DNA from: Hyphomicrobium_A sp963776675
GTDB taxonomy: Bacteria > Pseudomonadota > Alphaproteobacteria > Rhizobiales > Hyphomicrobiaceae
Assembly: GCA_963776675.1 (NCBI GenBank)
Contig: CAVZNR010000049.1
Coordinates: forward strand, 124,001 to 188,000
Direction: 5' to 3'
DNA: 64,000 nt
A model generated the notes under the pieces. It was not told the origin of the DNA. It made no database searches and was given only the letters and a program-made list of their open reading frames with translations. A program made the translations under genes and the position numbers. Positions 55,836 to 63,777 of this stretch are shown in pieces (the first letter of the stretch is position 1; every line of letters starts with the position of its first letter).

Positions 55836-57434
55836 ATGTCCGCTTCGGGTCGATTTTGTTGATAAAGTCGCCTGGAAGATCGGCGCGGCGGTGAGACCGC
55901 CTCGATTTTTGCCGCCCGACGCCAGGGGCGGTCTGTAACGCGCCTCACTGACGCCACCTACGCTGACGCGACACACGCGGCTCTGTGATCGGGCGGCGGC
56001 CGGATAATGAGCTTTGCGAGCTTGCGCAGGTTCTGCGCCGTGGCGGCGAGCAGAAACTCATCCCTGGCACCACGTGGCCCGCGTAGGCGCAACCGGTCGA
56101 GGCGCAGGATGCGTTTCAGATGGGCGAACTGCATCTCGACCTTCTTGCGATCACGGCGTGACTGCGCGTAGGCCTCGGTGCCGAACAAAGATCGGGCGAC
56201 GTCGCGCGCCGCCTCGTAGACGCTGCGCGGGATCTTGCGCACGGGCTCCTTCGGGCAGCAGCGCGGCTTCAGCGGACAGCTGCGACAGTCGGCCGTGGCA
56301 CCCCGATAGAGCCGCTGCTCGTCGTTGACGATCGTGCCGCTGGTCCTGAGTGCCTTGTTGGCCGGGCAGATGTAGACATCCTCGTCCTCATCGTAGCGGA
56401 AGTCGGCTCGGCTGAAGCTGCCGTCCTCGCGCGCCGACTTGTCGATGACGGGGATGTGCGGAGCGATACCTTTCTCCTCGACCAGCCAGTTGAGCATGGG
56501 CGCCGAGCCGTAGGCTGTATCAGCGGCGAGTAGCTTCGGCTTCAGACCGAAGCGTTGCTGTGTGCGCTCAATCATGGTGCGCGCGGCACCGACCTCGGCC
56601 TGGCGGATGGCGCGAGAAGCCTCCACGTCAAGGATGATGCCGGCCTTCACGTCGATCAGGTAGTTGTCGGCGTAGGCGAAGAACGCAGCGCTCTTCATTG
56701 CTCCCGTCCACTGGGCTGCCGGATCGGACGGCGAGACGAACTTAGGGGTGACCTCGCTCGCCGCGCCGAAGGCCGCATCGTCGAGCGTCGCCAGATACTC
56801 CTTCACGGCGTGGCTCGCCGTTGCTGGATCACGCTCTTTGCTCCATTCAGCACCGGGGATTGAGCGGCCCTTGTTGGCGTCGGCCTCGATGAGGCTCGCG
56901 TCAACGGCGAACCCATCTCCACCGACGAGGCCGGCCGTAATGCAGGCGAGCACAACGCGCTCAAAGATGTGGCGCAACACATCGCTATCGCGGAAGCGCC
57001 CGTGCCGGTTCTTGGAGAACGTCGAGTGGTCGGGAACCTTGTCGTCGAGGTCAAGACGGCAGAACCAGCGGAACGTCAGCCGGTCGGCGACCTCTTCGCA
57101 CAGTCGGCGCTCCGAGCGGATGCCGTAGCAATACCCCACGATGAGCATGCGAATGAGCAGCTCGGGATCGACCGATGGCCGCCCGGTGTGGCTATAGTGC
57201 TCGGCGAGCTTACGGCGCAGATCGCCAAGCGCGGTTGCTGCGAACACATCGATGCGGCGGAGAAGATGATCGGCTGGGACGCGCTCGTCGAGGTGGAACT
57301 CGTAGAAGAACCGCGCCTGGTCCGCCGTCTGCCATCCCATCATCGCCAGCCTCCGTCGCTGCCCCTCCCACGGAATCACTGTTCGCTGGCGTCCTCAACG
57401 GACTTCTTCAACACAATCGGTCAGAAGCGGCCAT
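55836..57434 (-). mobile_element. IS1182-family insertion sequence
   Basis: An element of about 1.6 kb with one transposase gene. Imperfect inverted ends are visible: ATGTCCGCTTCGGGTCGATT and TTGTTGATAAAGTC (55836-55868) against the reverse complement of 57401-57434 (ATGGCCGCTTCTGACCGATT, then GTGTTGAAGAAGTC). No target duplication could be assigned. Exact outer ends are uncertain by a few bases. Confidence 0.8.
55958..57343 (-). CDS. IS1182-family transposase
   Basis: A 461-residue DDE transposase from ATG 57343 (MMGWQTADQARFFYEFHLDE). It has the DUF772 N-terminal domain (LRRIDVFAATALGDLRRKL, GRPSVDPELLIRMLIVGYCY, SERRLCEEVADRLTFRWFCR, PDHSTFSKNRHGRF), catalytic aspartates in GDGFAVDASLIEADANKGR and KLLAADTAYGSA, and the C-terminal DDE_Tnp_1_6 zinc-binding region (CRSCPLKPRCCPKE). 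It appears intact, so the element may be mobile. Confidence 0.93.
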   Translation of the reverse strand: MMGWQTADQARFFYEFHLDERVPADHLLRRIDVFAATALGDLRRKLAEHYSHTGRPSVDPELLIRMLIVGYCYGIRSERRLCEEVADRLTFRWFCRLDLDDKVPDHSTFSKNRHGRFRDSDVLRHIFERVVLACITAGLVGGDGFAVDASLIEADANKGRSIPGAEWSKERDPATASHAVKEYLATLDDAAFGAASEVTPKFVSPSDPAAQWTGAMKSAAFFAYADNYLIDVKAGIILDVEASRAIRQAEVGAARTMIERTQQRFGLKPKLLAADTAYGSAPMLNWLVEEKGIAPHIPVIDKSAREDGSFSRADFRYDEDEDVYICPANKALRTSGTIVNDEQRLYRGATADCRSCPLKPRCCPKEPVRKIPRSVYEAARDVARSLFGTEAYAQSRRDRKKVEMQFAHLKRILRLDRLRLRGPRGARDEFLLAATAQNLRKLAKLIIRPPPDHRAACVASA

Positions 57435-57481
57435 CTCGTGCTCTGGTTGACAGGCTGCTAGTCCCCAAACAGCGGACATAT

Positions 57482-57690
57482 GAGGCATCCGGTGTCGGAC
57501 CGGGGTCAGACACCGCGCTCATTGAGTCTCCGTGCCTTCCCGCTTGACGCCCGCGCGTCGCATCGACGATCGCTGCCGAGGATCAGCGAACAGGTCGCCG
57601 CGCTGGCGCAAGCGGCGATCGAAGCGCGGATCTTTCCCGGTTGCGTCTTCGGCGTGATCGGCGACGGGGCCACGTGGTGCGCGCCTGCAA
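57482..57690 (+). pseudogene. Degenerate 5' fragment of a serine-hydrolase gene (copy A)
   Basis: This segment repeats the upstream region and first codons of the intact serine hydrolase at 62713. Shared parts are GAGGCATCCG, a GGTGTC...GACACC hairpin (57491-57514), the PLDARASHRRSLP-like leader, and ISEQVAALAQAAIEARIFPG against ISEHVAELAQEAIEQRIFPG. The start ATG is AGG here, one codon is deleted in the leader, and one G is missing in GACGGGG, shifting the frame. Homology ends near 57690. Confidence 0.75.
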
Positions 57691-57898
57691 GCGGCCGTCG
57701 GAGCTTGCCATAAGCACGCGTCGGTAGACCGGCAGTTTTGGCCGGTCGGCTGCGGCTTCCGCCTCTCCAATGCTAGATCGGCCGACTTCGCTTGCGGATC
57801 GAGCGCAGCAATTGCCCGCGTGAGCGAGGCTGCACAAACATTTGCCACGGTTGTCTCGCAATGCGGGACCTGATCTTTAGCGAATCGGCCAGCATCAC

Positions 57899-58888
57899 AT
57901 GCTACGGAAGAAGCGTCCTCTCCGCGTTGCAGCCCCCGCGATGGCCGCAGGTTGGCGGCTGGCGCTGCCGGCTTTGGTCGGTGCCGCCGTGACCCTGATC
58001 GTCAATGTCGCGACTGTGCCGACGGCGGATGCCAAGTCTCCCGGCACCCGCTACTGCTTCCATGGGCTTTGCTACCGCGTCGGCACACTGGCGCAGACGG
58101 ATACCCTTGTCGGCTGGCGCGGCTACGTCATCGCGTCCTATTACGACAGCTGCCATCGGGACCGCTTGAACCCTTGCGGGCTCACGAGCTCAGGCGCCGT
58201 CTTCCGCGCCGATCTCCCCGACAATGCCGCAAGCCCGCTGCTGCCGGACGGCACCGTGATCCTGGCCTACAATCCCAAGACCGGCGACGCATCCGTGCTG
58301 CGGATCAACAACGCCGGCCCCTACAGTGGCAAGCGCAAGCTCGACGTATCGCGCGCCGCCGCGGACAAGCTCGGCTTCCTCAAGCAGGGGACGGCGCCAC
58401 TCGTCATCACCGTCCTGCAATCTCCGACACGGTCCGAGGCGACCTATGCGAGGCGGCGCGTGTACCCGAAGGTTCCGGGCTACCTCGGCACGTTCGCGAC
58501 CGTCGACATCGCGCTCAAGACGGCGGAAGAGCGCTTCGACGTCCGTGACGAGGGCGAGGCCGACGAGATTGACGCGGCCCTGGATGGTTCCGCGCTGGAG
58601 ACGGCCTCCGTTCCCGCGCCCCAGCTCGCGGTGTCGCCATCGCTCGCGCGCGAGCTGGTGATGTTGCGCTTGCCCCCGCGGCCGGTGCGGAGGACTCAGG
58701 ACGTGCAGCTCGTGCAGGGTCCGCGGCTCGTGAGCCGAGGTCCGCGGCTTGTGCAGGGCCCGCGTCTCGTGAGCCGAGCCGCCTTCATGGAACAGGAGCC
58801 GCCTGCACCAGCCGATGCGACGGACGACTTCCTGTCGGGTCTGTGGCGGTATCTGCTCATGCCAAGCGCGCCGGACGGCGGCAACTGA
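57899..58888 (+). CDS. RlpA-like double-psi beta-barrel protein, exported
   Basis: RlpA proteins are septal or envelope lytic transglycosylases acting on denuded glycan. This 329-residue protein has a signal peptide (ALPALVGAAVTLIVNVATVP), then an RlpA-like domain: VIASYYDSCHRDRLNPCGLT, SSGAVFRADLPDNAASPLL, LPDGTVILAYNPKTGDASVL, RINNAGPYSGKRKLDVSRAA. In family members the core reads (N/D)DRGP; here it is NNAGP, so the usual catalytic Asp is replaced by Asn. The C-terminal part contains repeats of GPRLVSR/GPRLVQ and no SPOR domain. A start at 57941 is possible. Activity is doubtful. Confidence 0.68.
   Translation: MLRKKRPLRVAAPAMAAGWRLALPALVGAAVTLIVNVATVPTADAKSPGTRYCFHGLCYRVGTLAQTDTLVGWRGYVIASYYDSCHRDRLNPCGLTSSGAVFRADLPDNAASPLLPDGTVILAYNPKTGDASVLRINNAGPYSGKRKLDVSRAAADKLGFLKQGTAPLVITVLQSPTRSEATYARRRVYPKVPGYLGTFATVDIALKTAEERFDVRDEGEADEIDAALDGSALETASVPAPQLAVSPSLARELVMLRLPPRPVRRTQDVQLVQGPRLVSRGPRLVQGPRLVSRAAFMEQEPPAPADATDDFLSGLWRYLLMPSAPDGGN
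58713..58778 (+). repeat. Internal repeat within the RlpA-like gene
   Basis: GTGCAGGGTCCGCGGCTC followed by GTGAGCCGAGGTCCGCGGCTT and then GTGCAGGGCCCGCGTCTC encode alternating VQGPRLVSRGPRLVQGPRLV repeats. A short in-frame expansion. Confidence 0.7.
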
Positions 58889-58937
58889 TCGGCGCCGGCC
58901 GGAGCGGCCCCGCCGCAGGTTTCTTCCGCAGCAGGTA

Positions 58938-59005
58938 TTGACGCCCCCGCGTCGTCTCATCGACGATCGCTGCCGATGATCAGCGAACACGTCGCGGCGC
59001 TGAGC
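58938..59005 (+). repeat. Short copy of the serine-hydrolase 5' region (copy B)
   Basis: From TTGACGCCCCCGCGTCGTCT through CCGATGATCAGCGAACACGT this matches bases just before and after the serine-hydrolase start at 62713. It retains the ATG and about eight codons before ending in GCTGAGC. It is closer to copy C (62675 onward) than is copy A. Confidence 0.8.
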
Positions 59006-59025
59006 TAATTCAGCATGTGCCGCCT

Positions 59026-60207
59026 TTAGCGGGCAGCCACTTTTGCGGCGGGCATTGGGTCGACTACCAACATCGGCGCGCTGGCCTGCCCTGCTGTCGG
59101 TGCGCGCCCGGCTGATGCGCTAAGCTCCTGCCAAGCGGGCAGCTCGATGTGGAAGATCGTTCCGCCACCAACAGCATCATCGAAGCCCACCTTGCCGCCG
59201 AGCCGCTCGACGATCTGCTTCACGATGCTGAGCCCAAGACCGGTTCCGCCCTTGTGGCGCGTGTTCGTGGCATCGGCCTGGGCAAATCGCTCAAAGATGA
59301 GGGGCTTGAAGTCGGTGGGAATGCAGAGACCGTAGTTCCGCACCGAGATGCGTACGACGTCAGCCACATTCTCGATCTTCACCACCACGTCTTGATCCGC
59401 CGGCGAAAACTTGATTGCGTTGGACAGAAGGTTGGTGATCGCTTGGGTCAGCCGGTCCGGATCGGCCCGCACATCGCGGACGGACCCAGCATCTTCTAGG
59501 CGCAGTCCCACGCGATGACCGTCGGCGAATCCGCGGTTCGCCTCGAGAGATTTCTCAACAAGCGATAGGACATTGACGCGGTCGTAAATGTACTCGACGA
59601 GCCCGGAAGCGGATTTGTCCATATCGAGAATGTCGTTGACGAGCCGTACGAGTCTCAAGCAGTTGGAATGCGCGATGACAAGAATGCGCTTCGCAGGTTC
59701 TGGCAGCTCGCCCGCCGCGTTTGTCATGAGGAGGCCCAGCGCGCCGGATATGGACGTCAACGGCGTGCGTAGCTCATGGCTCACCGTCCCAACAAATTCG
59801 TCCTTCAATCGCTCCAAGCGGCTGCGCTCGTAAGCATAGCGCAGGGCTCGCGAGAGACCGCGCACGTCAACTTCACCCTTTATGAGAAAGTCTTGGGCCC
59901 CTTGCTGCAGGGCCTGCGTTGCCACGTCATCGTCGTCCAGGCCGGTCAGCACCACCAACGGCACGCCTGCCGCGGCTGCGTGCGCTCGCTTTATCGCCTC
60001 GAGCCCTGCGCAATCGGGCAATCCCAGGTCGAGCAAGATCATGTCAACTGTATGCGCTGCGAGATACGTCTCGGCTTCACGCATGCTCTCCACATGCACT
60101 AATGCGATGTCGTGCCCTTCTACCGCGCCGACCATCTCTTGAAGCAGACGGGCGTCTCCGGGATTGTCTTCTACCAGGAGAATATCGTGCAAGATTTTCA
60201 TGGTCAT
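59026..60207 (-). CDS. Hybrid response regulator - histidine kinase (REC-HisKA-HATPase)
   Basis: A 393-residue cytoplasmic signalling protein. Residues 5-125 form a receiver (ILLVEDNPGDARLLQ; phospho-acceptor Asp in DMILLDLGLPD; Lys in DFLIKGEVD). Then comes HisKA with the phosphorylated His in FVGTVSHELRTPLTSISGAL and an HATPase domain with N box (TQAITNLLSNAIKFSP) and GGTGLGLSIVKQIVERLGG. The G1 box, normally DxGxGI, reads NYGLCIP, so the conserved Asp and second Gly are changed and ATP binding may be weak. It overlaps the response-regulator gene by 4 nt and is last in a three-gene operon. Confidence 0.9.
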   Translation of the reverse strand: MTMKILHDILLVEDNPGDARLLQEMVGAVEGHDIALVHVESMREAETYLAAHTVDMILLDLGLPDCAGLEAIKRAHAAAAGVPLVVLTGLDDDDVATQALQQGAQDFLIKGEVDVRGLSRALRYAYERSRLERLKDEFVGTVSHELRTPLTSISGALGLLMTNAAGELPEPAKRILVIAHSNCLRLVRLVNDILDMDKSASGLVEYIYDRVNVLSLVEKSLEANRGFADGHRVGLRLEDAGSVRDVRADPDRLTQAITNLLSNAIKFSPADQDVVVKIENVADVVRISVRNYGLCIPTDFKPLIFERFAQADATNTRHKGGTGLGLSIVKQIVERLGGKVGFDDAVGGGTIFHIELPAWQELSASAGRAPTAGQASAPMLVVDPMPAAKVAAR

Positions 60208-60641
60208 CCGCTCTGTTGATGCTGCGGGAGCTTGACCTTGGTCAGCCAGAAATCATTGATACTGCGCACGAGGCCTTCAAATTCCTCCAGCTGCACGGGC
60301 TTGCTGAGGTAACAGTTCGCCTGGAGCTGATAGCTCTTCACGATATCTGCTTCGGCGTCGGACGTTGTCAGGATGACTGTGGGGATCGATTTTAAGCTAG
60401 CGTCCTCCTTGATGTGAGCCAGCACCTCGCGGCCATCCATCTTGGGAAGGTTTAGGTCCAGCAGAATAATATCGGGGCGAGGAGCACTAACGTGGGCGCC
60501 TTCGCGTTTCAGAAACGCCATAGCTTCCACGCCATCAGGTGCGACGTGCAAATGGATCGACAAATTCGCATCGCGAAAGGCTTCCTGGGTCAGCCGGACA
60601 TCTCCAGGACTATCCTCGACCAAGAGCACCTCGATGGGCAT
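60204..60641 (-). CDS. Single-domain response regulator (Rcp1-like)
   Basis: A 145-residue CheY-like receiver of the type paired with phytochrome-like kinases. It has VLLVEDSPGDVRLTQEAFRD (acidic pocket), phospho-acceptor Asp in IILLDLNLPKMDGREVLAHI, TTSDAEADIVKSYQLQANCY and the Lys in LSKPVQLEEFEGL. ATG 60641 follows GGAGAG; TTG 60656 is an alternative. There is no output domain, so it likely relays phosphate between the upstream PAS kinase and the downstream REC-kinase. It overlaps the next gene by 4 nt. Confidence 0.92.
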   Translation of the reverse strand: MPIEVLLVEDSPGDVRLTQEAFRDANLSIHLHVAPDGVEAMAFLKREGAHVSAPRPDIILLDLNLPKMDGREVLAHIKEDASLKSIPTVILTTSDAEADIVKSYQLQANCYLSKPVQLEEFEGLVRSINDFWLTKVKLPQHQQSG

Positions 60642-60662
60642 GTCGCATCTCTCCAAGGGATT

Positions 60663-61754
60663 TCATGACTGATCATCGATTTCATCCAAGGAAAAGCGAA
60701 ACGTAGAGCCGTGTCCAGGCTCGGATTCGACGGAGATATTGCCGCCGTGCCTCTCAACAATTTTCTTGCAGATGGCCAAGCCAATCCCGGTGCCGGCGAA
60801 CTCGTCCCGTTTATGCAGCCGCTGAAACATTCCGAAGATCTTGTCGAAGTATTGCGCATCGATTCCTAGCCCGTCGTCTTGCACAGAGAATACCCACTGC
60901 GGTCCGCCATTCTTGGCGGCTGCGATGTGCACATTCGGCACTTTGTCGTCGTGGTACTTGATGGCATTGCCGACGAGATTCTGGAACAGCTGCGTCAGCT
61001 GCATTTCGTCGGCCATGACCATGGGGAGAGGATCGTGCGTCACTGATGCGCCGCTTTCTTCAATGGCTCCCCGCAGATTTCTGAGCGCGATCTTCAGTGC
61101 ATCCTCACTGGATGTATTGTGGAGCTCCTTGCCCTTCGATCCGACACGGGAATAGGCGAGAAGATCCTGAATCAGCCGCTGCATGCGGCTCGCCCCGTCC
61201 ACCGCGTAAGCAATGAACTCATCGGCGTCGGCGTCCAGCTTTCCTTTATAGCGTCGGGATAGAAGCTGGGTGTAGCTCGACACCATCCGCAGCGGCTCCT
61301 GCAAATCGTGGGACGCAATGTAGGCAAACTGTCCCAGTTCCTCATTCGAGCGGTTGAGCTCCTGAATTTTCTGCAGCAGATCGGCTGCGGCCTTCTTGCG
61401 CACGCTGATGTCGCGGATCGCCGCCGTCACCAAGGTTCCTTCGGCGCTTTCCAGCGGGCTGAGCATGATCTCGATGGGAAACTCACTGCCGTCCTTGCGC
61501 TGCGCAACGAGCTCAATGCCGGTGCCGATCTGCTGGGCGAGGGCGTCTTCGTCAGAGCGCAGGTCGTCCGCGATCAGCCGCTCTGCGAAGCCTTCTGGAA
61601 TGATGTTTGTGACCCGCTGTCCCAGCAGCTCGTCGCGGCGGTAGCCGAACTGCTTTTCCGCCTGCACGTTGAGCAGAACGATCTCTCCGGTCGTGTTCAC
61701 CACGACCATCGCGTCCGGCGCCGCCTCCAGAAGTCCGCGGTAGCGGCCCTCCAT
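60663..61754 (-). CDS. PAS-domain sensor histidine kinase (main part)
   Basis: From ATG 61754 the 363-residue product has one PAS domain with PAC (EGRYRGLLEAAPDAMVVVNT, KQFGYRRDELLGQRVTNIIP, DISVRKKA), then HisKA (QFAYIASHDLQEPLRMVSSY, with the phosphorylated His) and HATPase (FQNLVGNAIKYHDD, VQDDGLGIDAQYFDKIFGMF, GTGIGLAICKKIVERHGG). This domain type is typical of Cph1-like kinases working with Rcp1 regulators, and such a regulator gene follows 6 bp later. It has no membrane segments. It was probably longer: a one-base insertion near 61769 separates it from the upstream PAS copy. Confidence 0.88.
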   Translation of the reverse strand: MEGRYRGLLEAAPDAMVVVNTTGEIVLLNVQAEKQFGYRRDELLGQRVTNIIPEGFAERLIADDLRSDEDALAQQIGTGIELVAQRKDGSEFPIEIMLSPLESAEGTLVTAAIRDISVRKKAAADLLQKIQELNRSNEELGQFAYIASHDLQEPLRMVSSYTQLLSRRYKGKLDADADEFIAYAVDGASRMQRLIQDLLAYSRVGSKGKELHNTSSEDALKIALRNLRGAIEESGASVTHDPLPMVMADEMQLTQLFQNLVGNAIKYHDDKVPNVHIAAAKNGGPQWVFSVQDDGLGIDAQYFDKIFGMFQRLHKRDEFAGTGIGLAICKKIVERHGGNISVESEPGHGSTFRFSLDEIDDQS

Positions 61755-62185
61755 CTGCGCCAGGTGCTAGTTCCGCAGCCTTGCGCACGCTGATGTCGCG
61801 GATCGCCGCCGTCACCAGGGTTCCTTCGGCGCTTTCCAGCGGGCTGAGCATGATCTCGATGGGAAACTCGCTGCCGTCCTTGCGCTGCGCAACGAGCTCA
61901 ATGCCGGTGCCGATCTGCTGGGCGAGCGCGTCTTCGGCGGAGCGCAGGTCGTCCGCGATCAGCCGCTCTGCGAAGCCTTCTGGAATGATGTTTGTGACCC
62001 GCTGTCCCAGCAGCTCGTCGCGGCGGTAGCCGAACTGCTTTTCCGCCTGCACGTTGAGCAGAACGATCTCTCCGGTCGTGTTCACCACCACCATCGCGTC
62101 CGGCGCCGCCTCCAGAAGTCCGCGGTAGCGGCCCTCCATCTGCGCCAGATGCTGTTCCGCGGATTTGCGCACGCTGATGTCGCGG
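61401..62185 (-). repeat. Tandem 384-bp PAS-PAC repeats
   Basis: The sequence CACGCTGATGTCGCGGATCG occurs at 61401, 61786 and 62170. The first two units (61401-61785 and 61786-62169) are near-identical over their whole length, with only a few substitutions (for example GTCTTCGTCAGAG versus GTCTTCGGCGGAG) and one inserted base. The third copy diverges after about 40 bp, leaving only the PAC end. Unit size is 128 codons. Confidence 0.92.
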
Positions 62186-62268
62186 ATCGCTGCCGTCGCC
62201 GGCTGCGCTTTCCGATCCCGCACGAACTTGTTGGTCATTGCATACCCGATCAAACTTCCGCACAGCAC
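61552..62268 (-). pseudogene. 5' part of the PAS kinase, separated by a frameshift
   Basis: Reads from GTG 62268 (or ATG 62238) through a truncated PAC end (TAAIRDISVRKSAEQHLAQM) and a whole PAS-PAC unit almost identical to the downstream one. An extra base at about 61769 (GAACTAGCAC instead of GAACAGCAC) then throws it out of frame, and the product ends in unrelated sequence at 61552. Removing that base fuses it with the kinase at 60663-61754. It may be a true frameshift or an error made likely by the repeat. Confidence 0.78.
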
Positions 62269-62712
62269 TGGGTCGATTTACGCAGGTGACGCTGAATTCG
62301 CAGATGCATGCGCTCGCCAAGAGGACAGGCGAACGGCGTTTAATCGCCAACTTCGAGCGAACATGACGGCAGCCACTGTTAAGTGGCTGGCCACTTCTCT
62401 GTGATGTCGAATGGATTTTAGGGCTGATCGCGCGAAGACGATCGCGGGAAGAGCGCGGAAAACCCCGGCTCGATCAGGGAGCAACAGGCTCCCTTGCTAG
62501 GTCGATGATTTCTACACGCCATGTATGTACGGCGGGTCACATCCCAGTCGACAATTTGAACTGGATTGTCGCAAGGGCACGCCCATTGATATCGATCGCG
62601 CGGACATTGAGGCATCCGCGGTGTCAGCCCCGGAGGGGCTGACACCGCACACATTGATCCTGTGTGCTCCCCGCTTGACGCCCCCGCGTCGTCTCATCGA
62701 CTATCGCTACCG
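62269..62712. other. Non-coding region with three hairpins between PAS kinase and serine hydrolase
   Basis: About 440 bp with no gene. It holds AGCCACT-GTTA-AGTGGCT (62371-62388), AGGGAGC-AACAG-GCTCCCT (62476-62493) and a long hairpin at 62621-62647. It includes the upstream half of the repeated serine-hydrolase region. Confidence 0.5.
62621..62647. repeat. 12-bp-stem hairpin in repeated serine-hydrolase leader
   Basis: GGTGTCAGCCCC and GGGGCTGACACC form a perfect stem around GGA. A diverged version lies at 57491-57514 in copy A, in the same position relative to the hydrolase sequence. Confidence 0.8.
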
Positions 62713-63777
62713 ATGATCAGCGAGCACGTCGCCGAGCTGGCGCAAGAGGCAATCGAGCAGCGGATCTTTCCCGGCTGCGTCGTGGGCGTGACCGGCGACG
62801 GGGGCCACGAGGTACGCGCCTTCGGGGCCCCGACCTACGACAGCAGCGTGCGCATTTCCGAGCGCAGCATCTACGACGTCGCCTCCCTCACCAAGACCAT
62901 CGTCACCGCAACGCTGGTGCACCAGCTGATCGACGAGGGGCGCTGCGCGCTCGACGATCCGGTCGCCAAGTACATTCCCGAGTTCGCGGCAGGCGGCAAG
63001 GACGGGGTGCGGATCGCGCACCTGTTGAGCTACACGGTGCAACTCGATTACGCGTACGTCGACGACTGGAAAGGGGATACGTCGCTGTGGACGTTCCCCG
63101 AGCTTCTGCGGATGTACTACGCGAGCCCGCTCAAGACCGCGCCGGGCGAGTCGTATCTCTATACCGACGCCACCGCGATGCTGCTGGGGGAGCTGATCCG
63201 CCGCATCGCCGGGCGGGATCTCGAGGCGCTGGCGCAGGAGCGGATCTTTGCGCCGCTGGGGATGGGCTGCTCGACGCTCGATCCCGCATCGCTGGAGAAG
63301 GACCGCATCGTGCCGACCGGGTATCGCCCCGACGGCGCGCTCATCTGGGGCGTGCCCAACGACGAGAAAGCGGACGTCGCCTACGCTGCGGGCCTGCAGT
63401 CGGGTCTCGCCGGTCTGTTCTCCACCGTGCCCGACATTTTGCTTTGGATCGGAATGGTGCTCGGCGGCGGCCGGATGAACGGAAGCGCGATCCTGAGCCC
63501 GCGCGCGGTGCAGCTCATGACGCGCGACTATTATCCGCAAAGACCGTTCCGCAGCGCGCTCGGCTGGGGCGACGGCCCCACCTTCGAAGCGCTCGACGGC
63601 GCCGGCGGACCGGCCATCCTCGCCAAAGGCGGGTTCACCGGGTGCTTCATGATCGGCGACATGGCCACGAAGAAGGCAGTCGTTTTGCTGTCGAACAGGG
63701 TGCACCCCGAGCGGCCGGCGGATCTGGCGCCTTGGAAGGCGTTCCGCAAGGCGATCGTTCGGGATGTTTTTGGCTAG
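62713..63777 (+). CDS. Serine hydrolase (class C beta-lactamase / esterase family)
   Basis: A 354-residue beta-lactamase-fold hydrolase. It has the nucleophile motif in YDVASLTKTIVTATLVHQLI (SLTK = SxxK), CALDDPVAKYIPEFAAGG, the second motif in ESYLYTDATAMLLGELI (YTD where class C enzymes have YxN), and a C-terminal region GGFTGCFMIGDMATKKAVV in the position of the third motif (HxG/KTG). There is no signal peptide, so it is more likely a cytoplasmic esterase or peptidase than a true beta-lactamase. The 62662 start would add 17 residues. Its 5' region is duplicated at 57.5 and 58.9 kb. Confidence 0.86.
   Translation: MISEHVAELAQEAIEQRIFPGCVVGVTGDGGHEVRAFGAPTYDSSVRISERSIYDVASLTKTIVTATLVHQLIDEGRCALDDPVAKYIPEFAAGGKDGVRIAHLLSYTVQLDYAYVDDWKGDTSLWTFPELLRMYYASPLKTAPGESYLYTDATAMLLGELIRRIAGRDLEALAQERIFAPLGMGCSTLDPASLEKDRIVPTGYRPDGALIWGVPNDEKADVAYAAGLQSGLAGLFSTVPDILLWIGMVLGGGRMNGSAILSPRAVQLMTRDYYPQRPFRSALGWGDGPTFEALDGAGGPAILAKGGFTGCFMIGDMATKKAVVLLSNRVHPERPADLAPWKAFRKAIVRDVFG

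Noticed and set aside
62713..63777. True class C beta-lactamase (resistance gene)
   Set aside because: No signal peptide, YTD instead of YxN, and no clear KTG; more consistent with the wider esterase/peptidase family.
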